Source of the DNA: Oribacterium sp. KHPX15 | GTDB taxonomy: Bacteria; Bacillota; Clostridia; Lachnospirales; Lachnospiraceae | DNA: 64,000 nt | Direction: 5' to 3' | Assembly: GCF_900107835.1 (NCBI RefSeq) | Contig: NZ_FNRG01000002.1 | Coordinates: 186,001-250,000 of the forward strand | In this document: positions 61,252 to 64,000 of the stretch, piece by piece | Layout of the letters: every line of letters starts with the position of its first letter | How positions within the stretch are numbered: position 1 is the first letter of the stretch | Translations under genes and position numbers: made by a program | Notes under the pieces: model-generated | The model's database searches: none | What the model was told of the DNA's origin: nothing | Seen by the model: the letters and a program-made list of their open reading frames with translations, nothing else

Positions 61252-62895
61252 TTACAATGAATTATAATGTTTTACAAGCGCCTCAGCGGTTTTCATTCCG
61301 TCCATAGCGGCACTCATGATACCACCGGCATAGCCTGCACCCTCACCGCAAGGGTAGATTCCGGAGATATTGGACTCAAAATCCTCATTTCGCGGTATCC
61401 TTACAGGGCTTGATGTTCTGGCCTCTATTCCTGCCAAAACCGTATCTTCTCTTGAAAAGCCCTTAAGCTTATGTCCGAAGCTTTCCATGCCCTCCATAAA
61501 GGTCTCGTTAAAATCATTGAGGGCCGCATATTTAGAACCCTCTTCAAACCTGAAGATATCGTTCAGCTTCGAGAATCCATACTGTCCCTTTATCTGTGGC
61601 TTCACTTCTCCCAGGCTTTTTTCTGTGCTTGCCATATCCTTTTTGAAATCGCCGTAAGTCTGAACCGGAACCTTTCCGTCAAGAAGTCTGTGGGCTCTTT
61701 CCTCCAGTTCTCTCTGAAGTCCGATTCCGCCCAAAGGCTCATTTTCTCCGTTATAATCGCTCTTACGGACTGAGACGATGATGGCAGCATTGGCATTGAC
61801 ACCGTCTCTTGCATGGTAGCTCATACCGTTCACACAGAGCTTCCCGTTTTCAGACGAGCTGTTCACAACATATCCTCCGGGACACATACAGAAACTGTAT
61901 ACACCGCGGCCATTCTTATCGGATGTGTGAGTAACCTTGTAAGCGCCGGGGCCCAGGGCCGCCAATGTCTTCTCATCCACATCCCCGTAAAGATCTTCAT
62001 TGATCATTGACTGGAGATGCTGTACACGGAAGCCCATGGCAAAATCCTTTGCCTGCATTTCGAGGCCGGATTCAAAAAGCTCTTTATAGGTATCCCTTGC
62101 AGAATGACCTATGGCCAGGATGATCTTTCTGTCCTTATCTCTCTCCTTATCATAGGTGAACCTGGTGTTGAACCTTATTTCTCCCCCAAGAGCCACTATT
62201 TCCTGCCTGATATTCTTAACGATATTTACAAGCTTATCCGTTCCCACATGAGGCTTCGAATCGATGATAATGGATGAATCAGCACCATAGCCCACAAAGA
62301 GATCAAGTATAAAACGGCTTCTTCCATCCTTATCCTTTACAAGAGTATTGATCTTGCCGTCGGAAAAGGTACCGGCGCCGCCCTCTCCAAACTGAGGGTT
62401 TGATTCTGTATGAAGAACGCCCTTCTCCCAAAGGTCCTGAACATTCTTTATTCTTTCATCAACATCCGCACCTCTCTCAAAAACTATGGGATGCATACCT
62501 GCTCTTGCAAGAATCAGTGCCGCAAACATACCTGCGGGACCGAAGCCCACCACAACAGGTCTGTTCTTTTCCTCCCTGAAGAATTCACGCCTGTCAACTC
62601 CGCATATCACATCGTTGAGTTTTGGCTCTCTGTACGATACTGTTCTGTCAATACTTACGTCTCTGTTCTTCAGCTTCTCAACCAGCTTTTTCTCATTAGC
62701 TTCGCCAAGAGAAGTCCCTATCATAACCGTATAGCTAAAGAAAAGCTCCGGCTTTTTTCTGGCATCGATGGAGCGTTTTACTACTTCAAGTGTCTCTATG
62801 TCCTTTGGTTCTATCTTCAACACTTTGGCACTTAAGAGCTTTAGCTTCACGACCGATTCTGTCACACCGAGCTTTAACTGATTTATCTTTATCAT
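61252..62895 (-). CDS. FAD-dependent dehydrogenase (COG2509 type)
   Basis: This flavoprotein of 547 residues has an N-terminal domain of about 90 residues, the FAD-binding VVVGFGPAGMFAALILARAG near residue 115, NPQFGEGGAGTFSDGK, AIGHSARDTYKELFESG and the C-terminal GIYPCGEGAGYAGGIMSAAMDG. The substrate is unknown for the family. The stretch between GGEIRFNTRFTYD and KIILAIGHSARD is short, suggesting loss of a loop. ATG 62895 follows AAGGAAAAG; the longer frame to 62937 adds residues before that site. Confidence 0.9.
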   Translation of the reverse strand: MIKINQLKLGVTESVVKLKLLSAKVLKIEPKDIETLEVVKRSIDARKKPELFFSYTVMIGTSLGEANEKKLVEKLKNRDVSIDRTVSYREPKLNDVICGVDRREFFREEKNRPVVVGFGPAGMFAALILARAGMHPIVFERGADVDERIKNVQDLWEKGVLHTESNPQFGEGGAGTFSDGKINTLVKDKDGRSRFILDLFVGYGADSSIIIDSKPHVGTDKLVNIVKNIRQEIVALGGEIRFNTRFTYDKERDKDRKIILAIGHSARDTYKELFESGLEMQAKDFAMGFRVQHLQSMINEDLYGDVDEKTLAALGPGAYKVTHTSDKNGRGVYSFCMCPGGYVVNSSSENGKLCVNGMSYHARDGVNANAAIIVSVRKSDYNGENEPLGGIGLQRELEERAHRLLDGKVPVQTYGDFKKDMASTEKSLGEVKPQIKGQYGFSKLNDIFRFEEGSKYAALNDFNETFMEGMESFGHKLKGFSREDTVLAGIEARTSSPVRIPRNEDFESNISGIYPCGEGAGYAGGIMSAAMDGMKTAEALVKHYNSL

Positions 62896-62975
62896 TTCTT
62901 TTCCTTTATACTTTTTATTTATGTACGATCCGGGCATATCCGGGATTAAAACTCAACTTGCATTTCCCGACAGGG

Positions 62976-64000
62976 TCAACCCGCTGCCGCATTACCCGCA
63001 ATAAACCCTGAGCTCCAGGCCCACTGGAGATTGTAACCTCCGCAGATTCCGTCGATATCCAGGATTTCACCCGCAAAGTAAAGCCCCTTCACAAGCTTCG
63101 ACTCCATGGTATGGGGATCCACTTCTGCAGTGTTAATGCCTCCTGCTGCGCACTGGGCATTGGCAAAAGGATTCACCTCCACACATTCTGCCTTAAAGCT
63201 GACTGTAAGGGCGCTGAGAGCCTTAAGCTGCTTCCCGGAAAGCTTCGAAACCGGCAGCTTCCTGTCGATATTTGCCATCTGAAGAAGCACATTCCCAAGC
63301 TTCTGATTGAGAAGACCTGTGAAAAAGCTTCCCATTTCCTTATATGCAAGTCTCTCTGCCCGCTCTTTGTAAAATTCAGATATTTCTTCTTTACTATCTG
63401 AAATGTTTGGAAGAAAATTTATATATACTGATACCTCTTTCTCATCCCGGAGACCGTAAGCTACGTGTCTCGATATCTGAAAAACCGGTATGCCTGAAAT
63501 GCCGTAATCCGTGAGCTGAAGCTCTCCTTCTTCGGCAGCAACTGTTTCGCCACTCACCTTGACACAGAGCTTCGCATCGGTTCTTACTCCTGCCATATTC
63601 TTATAATGGCTGCCCTTACATTTTACCGCTGTCAGTGCAGGTACCTGCGGAACCAGAGTATGTCCCAGAGCCTTTGACCAGACATATCCGTCCCCGGTGG
63701 AGCCGGTCTTTGGCACCGCCCTTGAACCCGTAGCCAGAATAAGCTTTTTTGCTCTTATTACATTATCACAGCCCTCTATATCAAGCAGAAATCCATCGGT
63801 TCTGTACGACTTCACACCTCTGGATTTACCATGATTCTCCTGTGAAGAATACTGTTCTCTGCCTGTATGATTTACCGCTTCGCTCTCATTCCTTCTTACC
63901 TTTCTTATCAGCGTCCCCAAAAGGACCTGAACTCCTGAATGAACAACCTCATCCCAAAGAGCTGTCACAACAGAAGAAGCCTGATCGGAGTTCGGATACA
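62976..64000 (-). CDS. HI0933/YhiN-type flavoprotein, 5' end cut by window edge
   Basis: The open frame continues to the window edge and reads YPNSDQASSVVTALWDEV before the first internal start (GTG, 63968-63966), so the N-terminal FAD-binding GxGxxG segment lies outside. Visible landmarks are KKLILATGSRAVPKTGSTGDGY, LVPQVPALTAV, ECVEVNPFANAQCAAGGIN and the C-terminal LYFAGEILDIDGICGGYNLQWAWSSG, typical of the BaiN/HI0933 family. A charged stretch (about visible residues 35-60) interrupts the usual core. Its neighbour is another flavoprotein, so the two may be linked, but the substrate is unknown. Confidence 0.88.
   Translation of the reverse strand, partial: YPNSDQASSVVTALWDEVVHSGVQVLLGTLIRKVRRNESEAVNHTGREQYSSQENHGKSRGVKSYRTDGFLLDIEGCDNVIRAKKLILATGSRAVPKTGSTGDGYVWSKALGHTLVPQVPALTAVKCKGSHYKNMAGVRTDAKLCVKVSGETVAAEEGELQLTDYGISGIPVFQISRHVAYGLRDEKEVSVYINFLPNISDSKEEISEFYKERAERLAYKEMGSFFTGLLNQKLGNVLLQMANIDRKLPVSKLSGKQLKALSALTVSFKAECVEVNPFANAQCAAGGINTAEVDPHTMESKLVKGLYFAGEILDIDGICGGYNLQWAWSSGFIAGNAAAG

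Overview
The window is a stretch of a low-to-moderate GC Bacillota chromosome, most likely a member of the Lachnospiraceae (Butyrivibrio-like; genus is inference). The support is the gene set and order: plsX-acpP-rnc-smc-ftsY-ylxM-ffh-rpsP-khpA-rimM-trmD-rplS-lepB-rbgA-rnhB-yraN, the presence of Bacillota factors such as RecU, SepF, YlxM and RbgA, strong AGGAGG ribosome binding sites and sigma-A type promoters. Nearly everything is vertically inherited housekeeping DNA. I see no prophage, insertion sequence, CRISPR array, rRNA or tRNA.

Layout. Positions 1-21.6 kb read left to right: a partial tyrA, an EF-G paralogue, the fatty-acid/RNase III/SMC/signal-recognition-particle block, the ribosome maturation and protein-export block, tryptophanyl-tRNA synthetase with the Holliday junction resolvase RecU, and a TrkA/TrkH potassium-uptake pair. 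From 21.6 to 28.6 kb is a less conserved island: an unrecognised membrane protein bracketed by palindromes, enolase (reverse), a solitary tyrosine recombinase (forward), a PAS/GAF/GGDEF protein, an unrecognised HTH protein and lexA. From 28.6 to 64 kb everything reads right to left: rsfS-yqeK-nadD-yhbY-obgE, rpmA-rplU, an NlpC/P60 wall hydrolase, rluD-lspA, aroB, sepF, a HlyD-like membrane protein and a small P-loop protein, a D,D-carboxypeptidase, mgsA, the rod-shape cluster rodA-pbp2-mreD-mreC-radC, a YnbB-type PLP enzyme, miaA-mutL-mutS-miaB, proA-DUF896-proB and two flavoproteins, the last cut by the window edge.

How the genes work together. The first half makes and targets proteins: ribosomal proteins S16 and L19, their maturation factors, SRP with its receptor, and signal peptidase I. 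It also holds chromosome-segregation (SMC) and envelope-lipid precursor (PlsX, ACP) genes. The second half is dominated by ribosome assembly (Obg, RsfS, YhbY, RluD, L21, L27), cell elongation and division (RodA, PBP2, MreC/D, SepF, DacA-like enzyme, NlpC/P60), and genome maintenance (LexA, MutL, MutS, RadC). Regulation can be read in many gaps: about eight convincing sigma-A promoters, an SOS operator placed between the lexA -35 and -10, probable L19 and L21 autoregulatory leaders, and several terminators.

The signals I would look at first are a three-copy dispersed palindrome sharing a 22-bp core (two copies bracket one orphan gene as exact reverse complements, one lies beside the HTH gene after lexA), short direct repeats just downstream of the recombinase, an L27 without the Bacillota N-terminal extension together with absence of prp, a very large insertion in PBP2, and the sepF/HlyD-like/P-loop cluster. 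I did not find a convincing new multi-gene defence or mobile system.
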